Shown one piece after another: positions 39,415 through 47,651 of a DNA stretch of 56,579 nt. Each line of letters begins with the position of its first letter. Within the stretch, counting starts at the first letter, position 1. Source of the DNA: CAYZFD01 sp964477735 (GTDB taxonomy: Bacteria; Bacteroidota; Bacteroidia; Flavobacteriales; Flavobacteriaceae); assembly GCA_964477735.1 (NCBI GenBank), contig CAYZFD010000007.1:1-56579 (forward strand). The letters run 5' to 3'. The notes beneath the pieces are model-generated. The model was not told where the DNA came from, ran no database searches, and was given only the letters and a program-made list of their open reading frames with translations. A program made the translations under genes and the position numbers.

Positions 39415-40062
39415 TTGATAGACAATTTAGAATACAACACAACTCGTGTTCCCCTCATCATTCCTGAATACGGTCGGCACATTCACAAAATGATCGATCA
39501 GGCCCTAGAAACTTCTGACCGATCAGAAAGAAATAAAATAGCGAAGGCCATTATAGGCGTAATGGGCAATATGAACCCGCACTTGCGTGATGTTCCCGAT
39601 TTTCAACACAAACTATGGGATCAGCTTTTTATCATGTCTGATTTTCAACTAGATGTGGATTCGCCATATCCAATTCCATCTAAAGAGGTTCTAAACGAAA
39701 GGCCTGAACCTTTGTCCTATCCTCAAAATTTTCCCAAATATCGTTTCTATGGCAATAACATCAAAAGCATGGTAGACGTGGCCTTGAGTTGGGAAGATGG
39801 AGACATGAAAAATGCCTTGATTTATGTGATAGCCAATCACATGAAAAAATGTTTTTTAAATTGGAACAAAGACACTGTAGAGGATGAAGTGATTTTTAAG
39901 CATTTAGAAGAATTGTCGGGAGGCAAAATTAAACTTACTAAAGAAGATGAATCGCTCGGAAATTCTGAAGAATTAATTAAGCTTACCAATAAGCGCTTCA
40001 CCAAAACAGCCAAAACTTCTCAGTCGAAGGGGCGTAAGAAATACTTCAAAAAACGTTATTAG
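39415..40062 (+). CDS. DUF4290 family protein, TTG start
   Basis: 215 residues; function unknown. The family opening is LEYNTTRVPLIIPEYGRHIH, with NMNPHLRDVPDFQHKLWDQL (about 52-71), FPKYRFYGNNIKSMVDVALS (about 99-118) and a basic C-terminus (SQSKGRKKYFKKRY). The conserved part begins before any in-frame ATG, so TTG at 39415 is the best start. It lies 8 bp before murA. The DUF4290-murA order is widely kept in Bacteroidota (from memory), which hints at an envelope-related role. Confidence 0.83.
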   Translation: MIDNLEYNTTRVPLIIPEYGRHIHKMIDQALETSDRSERNKIAKAIIGVMGNMNPHLRDVPDFQHKLWDQLFIMSDFQLDVDSPYPIPSKEVLNERPEPLSYPQNFPKYRFYGNNIKSMVDVALSWEDGDMKNALIYVIANHMKKCFLNWNKDTVEDEVIFKHLEELSGGKIKLTKEDESLGNSEELIKLTNKRFTKTAKTSQSKGRKKYFKKRY

Positions 40063-40070
40063 TTTCCATT

Positions 40071-41381
40071 ATGGGGTCTTTTCAGATAGAAGGAGGGCAT
40101 TCGCTTGCAGGAACCATTAAGCCTCAGGGTGCCAAAAACGAAGCATTGCAAATTTTATGCGCTGTATTGCTCACGCCCGAAAAAGTAGTGATTCACAACG
40201 TACCGAATATCATTGATGTCAATAAACTGATTTCATTGCTCAAAAACCTTGGTGTGGCCGTTACCGACTTAGGCCAGGGATCTTTTGCATTTCAGGCCAA
40301 TGAAATCAATTTAGAGTATCTCAAAAGCCCAGCTTTTAAAGAGGATGGAAAAGGCTTGCGAGGCTCTATTATGATTGTGGGGCCTCTATTGGCGCGTTTT
40401 GGAATGGGGTTTATTCCCAAGCCTGGAGGTGACAAGATTGGCCGTCGACGTCTCGACACTCACTTTGAAGGCTTCATTAAATTAGGTGCAAAATTTCGTT
40501 ATAACAAAGAAGAACATTTTTATGGAGTCGAGGCCGACAAACTTCAAGGAACATATATGTTACTCGATGAGGCTTCGGTGACTGGAACGGCTAATATTGT
40601 GATGGCCGCTGTACTTGCCAAAGGCACAACCACCATTTACAATGCGGCATGTGAACCCTACTTGCAACAGCTTTGCCAAATGCTAAACAGTATGGGTGCA
40701 CAAATAACTGGTGTGGGGTCGAATATGCTAACCATTTCAGGAGTCGAAGCGCTTGGCGGAACCACGCATACCATTTTGCCTGATATGATTGAAATTGGCA
40801 GCTGGATTGGATTGGCAGCAATGACCAAAAGTGCCCTCACTATTGAAGGTGTTGGCTGGGAACATTTGGGGCAAATTCCCAATGTTTTCAGGAAATTGGG
40901 AATTGATGTCCAACATACAGGCAAAGACAATATTCACATTCCCATACACGAAAATGGTTATGAAATCCAAAACTATATCGATGGGTCTATACTCACAGTT
41001 TCCGATGCCCCATGGCCTGGATTTACCCCTGATCTGTTAAGCATTGTTCTGGTAGTGGCCACCCAAGCAAGGGGAAGTGTGCTGGTGCACCAAAAAATGT
41101 TCGAAAGTCGTTTGTTTTTTGTAGATAAGCTAATTGATATGGGTGCCAAAATTATCCTTTGTGACCCCCACAGAGCAACGGTAATTGGGCATGATTTTCA
41201 ATCACAACTAAAAGCCACAGTAATGACTTCTCCCGACATCCGTGCGGGAATTTCCCTACTCATTGCGGCGCTTTCGGCTCAAGGAACCAGCATTATCCAC
41301 AACATTGAACAAATTGATCGCGGTTATGAGCAAATCGACAAAAGATTGCAAGCCATAGGGGCTAAAATTAAAAGGATTTAA
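40071..41381 (+). CDS. murA: UDP-N-acetylglucosamine 1-carboxyvinyltransferase
   Basis: First committed step of peptidoglycan synthesis: enolpyruvyl transfer from PEP to UDP-GlcNAc. 436 residues: PQGAKNEALQILCAVLL (near 18), LRGSIMIVGPLLARFGMG (near 96), PGGDKIGRRRLDTHF (near 118) and PDIRAGISLLIAALSAQGTS near the C-terminus. The position of catalytic Cys115 of E. coli MurA is Asp121 here (codon 40431-40433). Enzymes with Asp there are active but not alkylated by fosfomycin (known from mycobacterial and chlamydial MurA). It lies 8 bp after DUF4290. Confidence 0.96.
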   Translation: MGSFQIEGGHSLAGTIKPQGAKNEALQILCAVLLTPEKVVIHNVPNIIDVNKLISLLKNLGVAVTDLGQGSFAFQANEINLEYLKSPAFKEDGKGLRGSIMIVGPLLARFGMGFIPKPGGDKIGRRRLDTHFEGFIKLGAKFRYNKEEHFYGVEADKLQGTYMLLDEASVTGTANIVMAAVLAKGTTTIYNAACEPYLQQLCQMLNSMGAQITGVGSNMLTISGVEALGGTTHTILPDMIEIGSWIGLAAMTKSALTIEGVGWEHLGQIPNVFRKLGIDVQHTGKDNIHIPIHENGYEIQNYIDGSILTVSDAPWPGFTPDLLSIVLVVATQARGSVLVHQKMFESRLFFVDKLIDMGAKIILCDPHRATVIGHDFQSQLKATVMTSPDIRAGISLLIAALSAQGTSIIHNIEQIDRGYEQIDKRLQAIGAKIKRI

Positions 41382-41499
41382 GCACTTTAGCCCACTTAAC
41401 GGCCCCATGGAACTTGAAATGTTAGCCTTGTTATTCGAACATTTGGGTGGGTTTCAATAACCCATAGGCAATGAAATTTCTAGTGCTCAAATATATAAG

Positions 41500-42564
41500 T
41501 CATTGAGTTTGTTTGTGGTGGGCCAAAAGCAAGTCCACCACCAGATTATAGCTTTGGATACCAGCAGTTTGGTGGTTGGCTTTGAGATAGGTGTCGAATG
41601 ATTTTTTAAATAGGGGTTCTAAAGGATTTTGATAGTCTTCCCAAAAGTTTTGCACCTGCCCAATATTTTTTAAAATTCCTGGGTTCACCTTTGCTAATTT
41701 TTTTCTGTAACAATCGGGGTTTCTTTGCCGCAATTCGCCCAGCAAATACTGCATGGCCAAAGTGGCACCACTATATTGAAAATGTAAGTCATTACTTTCA
41801 ATACAGGCCACAATGCCCAAAAAATTGGCCTCTTGTTCGGCAGCATAGCCCAGCTGATGAGCCATTTCATGGCAGAGGGTTGTGGGAAAACGAAATTTAG
41901 GCATGAGTTTATTGATGTGGGCTTCGTTGGTAAACGGATTGAGGTAGCCACTATAGCCCATATAACTCAGCGGACGGCTAAACAGTGATTTTTTAACACT
42001 AGCCGTTCTATAGGCAAAATCGGTTTGTGTAGGAAATAAGCCCAATACCGCCTCTTGAGCCAGAGCAAAAAGTGTTTTATTTGTTTGATTAAAGACGATG
42101 GCCAAGGTGTCGTTTGAAGTCAATTTTTGATGGGTTTTGTTGCTCAGCGCCACAAAAAAATCTGTAGTGTTTTCCAAATCGACATCGCTATACTGGCCTT
42201 TAAGGTTCAGTTTTGAAGCCAGGGGTTGGCGGTGGTAGTTTAGCCCCCACAAAAGATGAAAAATAATGTATATAAAACCTAACCAGCTAGCAAGGTTTAA
42301 CCAAGTGTTCCACTTAAACCACAAGCTAATGCGAAACAATGTTTTAAGGGCCAAAACGAGCATTATGGTGTAGAGTATATCCCCCAACGATATGGAAAAA
42401 AGGGCTGTGATGTGGTGATTTAATTTGGCCAAAATGGGGTAGAGGCCTTCGCTATAGTAGGTCTCCACCCAGACAGGGTGCTTTTGACACCATGACAGCG
42501 CCATCCAAAAAAGGATGGCCAACACAATAACGGCTGATTTTATAATGATTTTGGGGCGACTCAT
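41500..42564 (-). CDS. DUF3810 family membrane metallopeptidase-like protein
   Basis: 354 residues. About three N-terminal membrane segments (about 8-22, 55-72, 90-108) precede a soluble domain with LCHEMAHQLGYAAEQEANFL (about 218-237). That contains a zinc-peptidase-like HEMAH with Glu downstream (E-A-N), so zinc binding is likely. Substrate unknown. The gene follows the fused prolyl isomerase gene with only one base between, so the two probably share mRNA. The 118 bp between its end and murA hold a weak 6-bp hairpin (41448-41464) without a T-run. Confidence 0.82.
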   Translation of the reverse strand: MSRPKIIIKSAVIVLAILFWMALSWCQKHPVWVETYYSEGLYPILAKLNHHITALFSISLGDILYTIMLVLALKTLFRISLWFKWNTWLNLASWLGFIYIIFHLLWGLNYHRQPLASKLNLKGQYSDVDLENTTDFFVALSNKTHQKLTSNDTLAIVFNQTNKTLFALAQEAVLGLFPTQTDFAYRTASVKKSLFSRPLSYMGYSGYLNPFTNEAHINKLMPKFRFPTTLCHEMAHQLGYAAEQEANFLGIVACIESNDLHFQYSGATLAMQYLLGELRQRNPDCYRKKLAKVNPGILKNIGQVQNFWEDYQNPLEPLFKKSFDTYLKANHQTAGIQSYNLVVDLLLAHHKQTQ

Positions 42565-42565
42565 T

Positions 42566-43636
42566 TTATTTCATCCCTACAATTTCTACTTCAAACACCA
42601 AATCTGATTTGGCCGGAATCATAGCATTTCCGGCCTCGCCATAGGCCAAATGGTAGGGGAGAAACAAAGTAGCTTTATCGCCTACGCGCAACAAACTGAG
42701 TCCCTCTTTAAATCCTTCTATCATTCGATCGTCGGGACCCACTCGTGCAGGAAGCGGTTGGTATCCATCGGCCACTTTGCGCTGAGGATTCACGATGTTG
42801 TGAGCCTCGGCTACAGACAATATGCTGGTATCGAGGAGCTTACCATCTGAAAAATAAACGGCATAGTGTGTTTGGATGATTTTATTGACATCCACTTTTT
42901 CGCCTTCTCCAGCTTGCGTAATCACATATTGCAAACCTGAGGCTGTTGTTTGGGCCTCATTAAGCAAAGCCAAATGGCCGTCTGCGATCTCCTTTTGGAA
43001 AGCCATTTTTTCGGCCTCTTCTTTTTCTATGGCCACAAAATGGTCAGAGAATACTTGAGGAGCATCAAACTTCCGAGCGGCTTTACCTTTACGAATGATG
43101 GTTACTTTTTTGATGGTGTCGTTTTGCACAATAGAATCCACCACTTCTTGTCCCTTTAAAACTTTTCCGAAAACTGTGTGTCTGCCATCGAGCCAGGGTG
43201 TTTCTTTATGAGTGATGAAAAATTGGCTGCCATTTGTAGCAGGACCTGCGTTAGCCATGGACAAAACGCCGGGACCATCATGCTTTAAATCTGCTACTAT
43301 TTCGTCAGAAAATGAATAGCCAGGCCCACCTTGACCAGTGGCTGTAGGGTCGCCACCTTGAATCATAAAGTCTTTTATAACACGATGAAAAATAATGCCG
43401 TCATAATAGGGTTTGTTCTTATACTCATCAGATACTTTTGGGTTGTTTCCTTCGCTTAGCGAAACAAAATTAGATACAGTAACTGGAGTTTGCTGGTAGT
43501 GCAGTGCCAGTAAAATACTGCCTTTATTGGTTTCCACAGCGGCATAAAGGCCATCTTCTAGATCGGGATAGGAGGTTTTGCAAGCAGCAAAGGAAATGAT
43601 CAAGGCTAGGCTTAGGAGTTTTAAGTAGTTTTTCAT
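42566..43636 (-). CDS. lipoprotein peptidyl-prolyl isomerase, cyclophilin-FKBP fusion
   Basis: Envelope foldase of 356 residues. The lipoprotein signal ends IISFAAC (Cys about 20). A cyclophilin-type domain (about 28-180) shows IIFHRVIKDFMIQGGDPTAT, GPGVLSMANAGPATNGSQFF and WLDGRHTVFGKVL. A helical linker (about 195-240) and an FKBP-type domain (about 250-356, GFKEGLSLLRVGDKATLFLP and LVFEVEIVGM) follow. Two unrelated isomerase folds in one chain is unusual outside Bacteroidota. It probably acts on outer-membrane or secreted proteins. One base separates it from DUF3810. Confidence 0.9.
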   Translation of the reverse strand: MKNYLKLLSLALIISFAACKTSYPDLEDGLYAAVETNKGSILLALHYQQTPVTVSNFVSLSEGNNPKVSDEYKNKPYYDGIIFHRVIKDFMIQGGDPTATGQGGPGYSFSDEIVADLKHDGPGVLSMANAGPATNGSQFFITHKETPWLDGRHTVFGKVLKGQEVVDSIVQNDTIKKVTIIRKGKAARKFDAPQVFSDHFVAIEKEEAEKMAFQKEIADGHLALLNEAQTTASGLQYVITQAGEGEKVDVNKIIQTHYAVYFSDGKLLDTSILSVAEAHNIVNPQRKVADGYQPLPARVGPDDRMIEGFKEGLSLLRVGDKATLFLPYHLAYGEAGNAMIPAKSDLVFEVEIVGMK

Positions 43637-43711
43637 GTGCTTTTATTTATTTTTAAAAATTGGATTTGAACTTTCAAGTTTAGTGATTTTTCTAGGATTA
43701 AGCAACCCTGT

Positions 43712-44731
43712 CTAAGGTTGTTGTAATGCGTTTTGATAGTGGGGTAGAAGTGTTCGTAATTTATGAACGGTATCTTCAATAGTGCCATCATTTCTTCCGC
43801 CAGCGGCATTCCGATGACCCCCTCCTTGAAAATGGTCGCGCGCAAATTCATTAACCGAAAATGAACCAGTTGAACGGAGCGAAAGCTTGGTGTAGGCATC
43901 TTGTTTGTTTTCGATCATAATGACCGCAAACCGAACTCCGGCAATCGAAAGTCCATAGTTTACAAAACCTTCTGTATCTCCTTTTTTGAACTGAAACCGG
44001 TTCAGTTCTTCTTGACTTAATGTCATATAGGCCGTTTGATATTCGGGCAACACAACCAAATTGTTGAGTGCTTGCCCCAGCAGTTGTAGTCGGCTGTAAG
44101 TGGCCGTGTCATGAATTTTGTTGTAGCATTGATCAGGCAACACACCCTTCCCTATTAGGTCTGCAACAGCTAGGTGGGTTTGCGCACTAACCGAAGGAAA
44201 TCTAAAAGATCCTGTATCTGTCATTATGCCCACATACAAACAAGTGGCCATTTGTGAATCTATGATATCATTTGTCCCTAGTTGATTGATGATGTTGTAA
44301 ACGAGTTCGCAAGTAGAACCAATAGACGGTTCAGAAAAGCGAATATCGGCATAATCTTCTGGAGACTGATGATGGTCGATCATGACTTTTGTTGCTTCAC
44401 AATCGGCAACAAAATCGCCTAATGTTTCAATGCGCCCCAAACTATTGAAGTCGAGTGTGAAGATCGCCCCCGCGTTTAAAAGCTTTTCTTGGGCCAAGGA
44501 AGCCTCATTTTCAAAACAAATAACGGTGTGGCTATCGGGGAGCCATTTAAGAAATTCGGGGTAATCATTTGGTGTGACCACTACCGAGTCAATGTTTTTT
44601 TTAACAAGAAAACGATGCCACGCCAAACTACTTCCCATAGCATCTCCATCGGGGTTTTTGTGAGGAATTACCACAGCCGTTTTGATATTGGCCAGTAAGT
44701 TTTCTAAAGCAACAAGATCTTTCTCTTTCAT
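43712..44731 (-). CDS. nrnA: bifunctional oligoribonuclease/PAP phosphatase NrnA (DHH family)
   Basis: Degrades 2-5-nt RNAs and hydrolyses 3'-phosphoadenosine 5'-phosphate in species without Orn. From ATG at 44731 (MKEKDLVALENLL) it has 339 residues. Motifs: HKNPDGDAMGSSLAWHRF (near 22), LDFNSLGR (near 84), the signature MIDHHQSPEDYADI (near 110) and the DHHA1 GGGHRNAAGG (near 313). Six upstream codons in frame lack family similarity. A near-match box TATCTTCG on minus lies upstream. It diverges from the small protein-mutL operon. Confidence 0.92.
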   Translation of the reverse strand: MKEKDLVALENLLANIKTAVVIPHKNPDGDAMGSSLAWHRFLVKKNIDSVVVTPNDYPEFLKWLPDSHTVICFENEASLAQEKLLNAGAIFTLDFNSLGRIETLGDFVADCEATKVMIDHHQSPEDYADIRFSEPSIGSTCELVYNIINQLGTNDIIDSQMATCLYVGIMTDTGSFRFPSVSAQTHLAVADLIGKGVLPDQCYNKIHDTATYSRLQLLGQALNNLVVLPEYQTAYMTLSQEELNRFQFKKGDTEGFVNYGLSIAGVRFAVIMIENKQDAYTKLSLRSTGSFSVNEFARDHFQGGGHRNAAGGRNDGTIEDTVHKLRTLLPHYQNALQQP

Positions 44732-44791
44732 TGGCACGAAGATAAGCAATCTTGAAGATGATTTTTAAAGAAATAACTGCAAATGATTTTG

Positions 44792-44799
44792 TATTTTTG
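44792..44799 (+). promoter_or_regulatory. -7 box for the mutL operon
   Basis: TATTTTTG, 21 bp before the GTG start at 44821. No -33 TTG at normal spacing. Confidence 0.45.
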
Positions 44800-44820
44800 A
44801 GTCCCTTTTAAACCCAGACT

Positions 44821-45114
44821 GTGCGCATCAATTTTTTTAAACTCCGAAAAAACAGAAGGTTCAATTATACCCCACGTTATTTTGAAGGAAAAACTGAAGA
44901 GAACCCCTATGATTTTGATTCTCGATTTAGCAAGTTTCGCGACACGGCGAATGTTAACGATTTTGGAGCCCACTGGAAAGAAGCGCGCCTTCAGCAAAGA
45001 AACCGAAGAAACAGAGGGGTTTCACTTCGACTATTACTCATCATCCTTCTTTTGGTTTTGATAAGTCTCTATGTTTTAGATTTCGACCTTTCTATTTTTA
45101 AAACATTGGGTTAA
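44821..45114 (+). CDS. small conserved membrane protein upstream of mutL, GTG start
   Basis: 97 residues; function unknown. The N-terminus is basic and aromatic (FKLRKNRRFNYTPRYFEG, about 6-23), the middle is polar (FDSRFSKFRDTANVNDFGAH) and there is one C-terminal membrane segment (LRLLLIILLLVLISLYVL, about 70-87) ending DFDLSIF. Small proteins of this kind occur next to mutL in many flavobacteria and are sometimes mislabelled riboflavin synthase (from memory). Starts with GTG, as no ATG is available. The stop overlaps the mutL start (TAATG). Confidence 0.78.
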   Translation: MRINFFKLRKNRRFNYTPRYFEGKTEENPYDFDSRFSKFRDTANVNDFGAHWKEARLQQRNRRNRGVSLRLLLIILLLVLISLYVLDFDLSIFKTLG

Positions 45115-46910
45115 TGGCTGATGTAATACAATTACTTCCTGATCATGTGGCCAATCAAATTGCTGCCGGAGAAGTGGTGCAACGCCCAGCTTCGGTGGTG
45201 AAAGAATTGCTAGAAAACGCCATTGACGCCGGTGCCACTGAAGTGAAGTTGTTGCTTAAGGATGCAGGTAAAACCCATATTCAGGTGATCGACAACGGTT
45301 CGGGTATGAGCGTAACAGATGCACGGCTTTGTTTTGAGAGACATGCAACTTCCAAGATTCGAGAGGCTGCCGATTTATTTCAATTGCAAACCAAAGGCTT
45401 TAGAGGTGAAGCCTTAGCAAGTATTGCTGCCGTAGCCCACGTTTCGCTCACGACCAAAAATGCACAAGACGAGCTGGCCAATAGTATCAGAATTGAGGGA
45501 AGTGAAATTAAGGCACAAGAGCCAACATCAGCTCCTCAAGGCACTTCAATTGCTGTTAAGAATTTGTTTTTTAATATTCCTGCCAGACGTAATTTTTTGA
45601 AATCCAATCAAGTGGAGCTCAGGCACTGCTTAGATGAGTTCCATCGCGTGGCAATGGTGCATCCTCAGGTAGCTTTCTCAATGTATCACAACGGAACAGA
45701 GTTGTTTCATTTGCCTCCATCGAATTTACGCCAACGGATTGTGGGTATTTTTGGCAGTAAAACCAATGAAAAACTTGTTCCGATTTCTGAAGACACAGAA
45801 ATACTAAAGCTCAGTGGTTTTGTGCAAAAACCTCAGTTTGCGAAAAAAAGTAGGGGAGCCCAGTTTTTCTTTGTCAACAACCGTTTCATCAAACATCCCT
45901 ATTTACATCATGCAGTTGTAACGGCTTTCGATGGACTAATGCCCTCAGGAATCCACCCTGGATATTTTTTGTTTATGGAAGTGCCCCCTGAAACCATTGA
46001 CGTCAACATTCATCCAACCAAAACTGAAGTCAAGTTTGAGGATGAACATGCTCTCTTTGCGATCATTCGCTCGGCAGTGAAACATGCCTTGGGTCAGTTT
46101 AATATTGCTCCAGTGCTCGATTTTGAAAATGGCACCAAATTCGACACTTCCTACAATCAACTAAAACAAATTCCAAAACCGCCCTCTGTGAGTGTTGATC
46201 GTGATTTTAATCCGTTTCAATCACCAAAAAACAGTTCGAAGGCTGTGGACTGGACAGAACTTTATGAAGGTTTGCAAGTCAATCCCGAAGCTTTTGAGAA
46301 TGAGGCGACTGCCGAAAGTTTGTTTTCTGGAGAAAATGACATAAACCAAAAAGGCATCACTTTTCAGTGGCAACAGAAATATATTGTGAGCAGCATCACC
46401 TCTGGGTTGGTGTTTATCAATCAAAATCGCGCCCACCAAAGGGTTTTATATGAGCAGTTTTTGGTCCAACTCACAGGTCAACAGGCGGTTGGTCAAACAC
46501 TTCTATTTCCTTTGGTATTGAGTTTCGAACCGCAGCATGTTCAGGAGTTGTTGCAAACAAGAGCCACGCTCGAGCATTTAGGTTTTCAGTTCGGTGTTTT
46601 TGAGGGTGAGACAATTGAACTTACGGCCATTCACAGTCAACTAAAAGAAAGCGATGTTCCACTTTTAATTGAGACTCTCATTGATCAGTTGATAGAAAAA
46701 GAGTCTGCAGAAGGTTTTGGAATTAATGATCAGTTGGCGCGCACCTTAGCCCGATGTGCTGCATTGCCCAATGGAACAAGCCTCGATGCTATAGCTCAAG
46801 AACAGTTGGTTAATGATCTGTTTGCTTGTAAAGAAGCTTCCTATAGCCCAAGCGGAAAAAAAGTATTTACTATCATCCATACTGATGAAATTGATAAAAA
46901 AATTCAATAA
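45114..46910 (+). CDS. mutL: DNA mismatch repair protein MutL with a degenerate endonuclease motif
   Basis: Mismatch repair mediator, 598 residues. The N-terminal GHKL ATPase is intact: NQIAAGEVVQRPASVVKELL (near 12), IDNGSGMS (near 61), RHATSKI, GFRGEALASI (near 94) and TSIAVKNLFFNIPARRNFL. In the C-terminal dimer domain the site that is DQHA(x)2E(x)4E in nicking MutL proteins reads NQNRAHQRVLYEQ (from Asn436), so the Asp, His and first Glu are changed. The ending (KEASYSPSGKKVF) lacks CPHGRP. It is coupled to the small membrane protein upstream and abuts the first rhomboid gene. Confidence 0.95.
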   Translation: MADVIQLLPDHVANQIAAGEVVQRPASVVKELLENAIDAGATEVKLLLKDAGKTHIQVIDNGSGMSVTDARLCFERHATSKIREAADLFQLQTKGFRGEALASIAAVAHVSLTTKNAQDELANSIRIEGSEIKAQEPTSAPQGTSIAVKNLFFNIPARRNFLKSNQVELRHCLDEFHRVAMVHPQVAFSMYHNGTELFHLPPSNLRQRIVGIFGSKTNEKLVPISEDTEILKLSGFVQKPQFAKKSRGAQFFFVNNRFIKHPYLHHAVVTAFDGLMPSGIHPGYFLFMEVPPETIDVNIHPTKTEVKFEDEHALFAIIRSAVKHALGQFNIAPVLDFENGTKFDTSYNQLKQIPKPPSVSVDRDFNPFQSPKNSSKAVDWTELYEGLQVNPEAFENEATAESLFSGENDINQKGITFQWQQKYIVSSITSGLVFINQNRAHQRVLYEQFLVQLTGQQAVGQTLLFPLVLSFEPQHVQELLQTRATLEHLGFQFGVFEGETIELTAIHSQLKESDVPLLIETLIDQLIEKESAEGFGINDQLARTLARCAALPNGTSLDAIAQEQLVNDLFACKEASYSPSGKKVFTIIHTDEIDKKIQ

Positions 46911-47651
46911 ATGAGAGCCATTCCCGAAACCATCAAGCAACTACTGATCATCAATATTTTATTTTTTGTGGGCACACAAATGCTGGGTGATGCTGCCTAT
47001 GACTTGCTGGCCTTGCATTATCCCGACAATTCACAGTTTGGTGTTTGGCAGTTGCTCACCCATATGTTTATGCACGGTGGATTCACTCATATCTTATTCA
47101 ATATGCTAGGATTGTGGATGTTCGGCACGCCACTTGAACAAATTTGGGGGCGTCAGAAATTCTTGTTTTTTTATATTTCTACAGGTTTGGGTGCTGCTCT
47201 TTTGCAACTTGGCGTTTATTATTATCAGGTTTCGGCGGTAGTGAATCCTCTGTTAGAAGCCGGTGTAAGCCTCTCGCAGCTTCAAGATTTGGCTTCAAGC
47301 GGCGCTTATTCGAGTAGATTTTTAGAAGTTGTTTCTGAGCAAGATTTGATACAATATTTTCAAGCCTATAATGCTGTGCTGGTAGGTGCTTCAGGAGCAC
47401 TTTATGGGGTTTTGGTTGCCTTTGCCTTTATGTTTCCTAACACAGAATTGATGCTAATCTTTTTGCCTATTCCAATCAAAGCCAAGTATTTTGTACCCCT
47501 ACTAATTCTTGGCGACTTGTTCTTTGGGTTTTCTTCATATTCCGTCGGCTCGATTGCTCATTTTGCTCACGTCGGTGGTGCTATCACAGGTTTTTTGATG
47601 ATGTGGTATTGGAGAAAAAATCAGTTTAACGCCAACCGTTGGGATTCCTAA
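46911..47651 (+). CDS. rhomboid family intramembrane serine protease (first of two)
   Basis: Cleaves membrane helices within the bilayer. 246 residues, six or more membrane segments. The loop-1 region is MHGGFTHILFNMLGLWMFGT (near 51), catalytic Ser in VGASGALYGVL (near 158) and catalytic His in AHFAHVGGAITGFLM (near 219). The ATG directly follows the mutL stop codon. Its stop overlaps the start of the second rhomboid gene by one base (TAATG). Substrates unknown. Confidence 0.92.
   Translation: MRAIPETIKQLLIINILFFVGTQMLGDAAYDLLALHYPDNSQFGVWQLLTHMFMHGGFTHILFNMLGLWMFGTPLEQIWGRQKFLFFYISTGLGAALLQLGVYYYQVSAVVNPLLEAGVSLSQLQDLASSGAYSSRFLEVVSEQDLIQYFQAYNAVLVGASGALYGVLVAFAFMFPNTELMLIFLPIPIKAKYFVPLLILGDLFFGFSSYSVGSIAHFAHVGGAITGFLMMWYWRKNQFNANRWDS

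Noticed and set aside
41448..41464. 6-bp hairpin between murA and DUF3810
   Set aside because: No T-run on either strand, so not an intrinsic terminator.
43633..43899. 88-codon minus frame overlapping the end of nrnA
   Set aside because: Shifted frame of nrnA running past its stop; the DHHA1 end in the main frame is clearly the real one.
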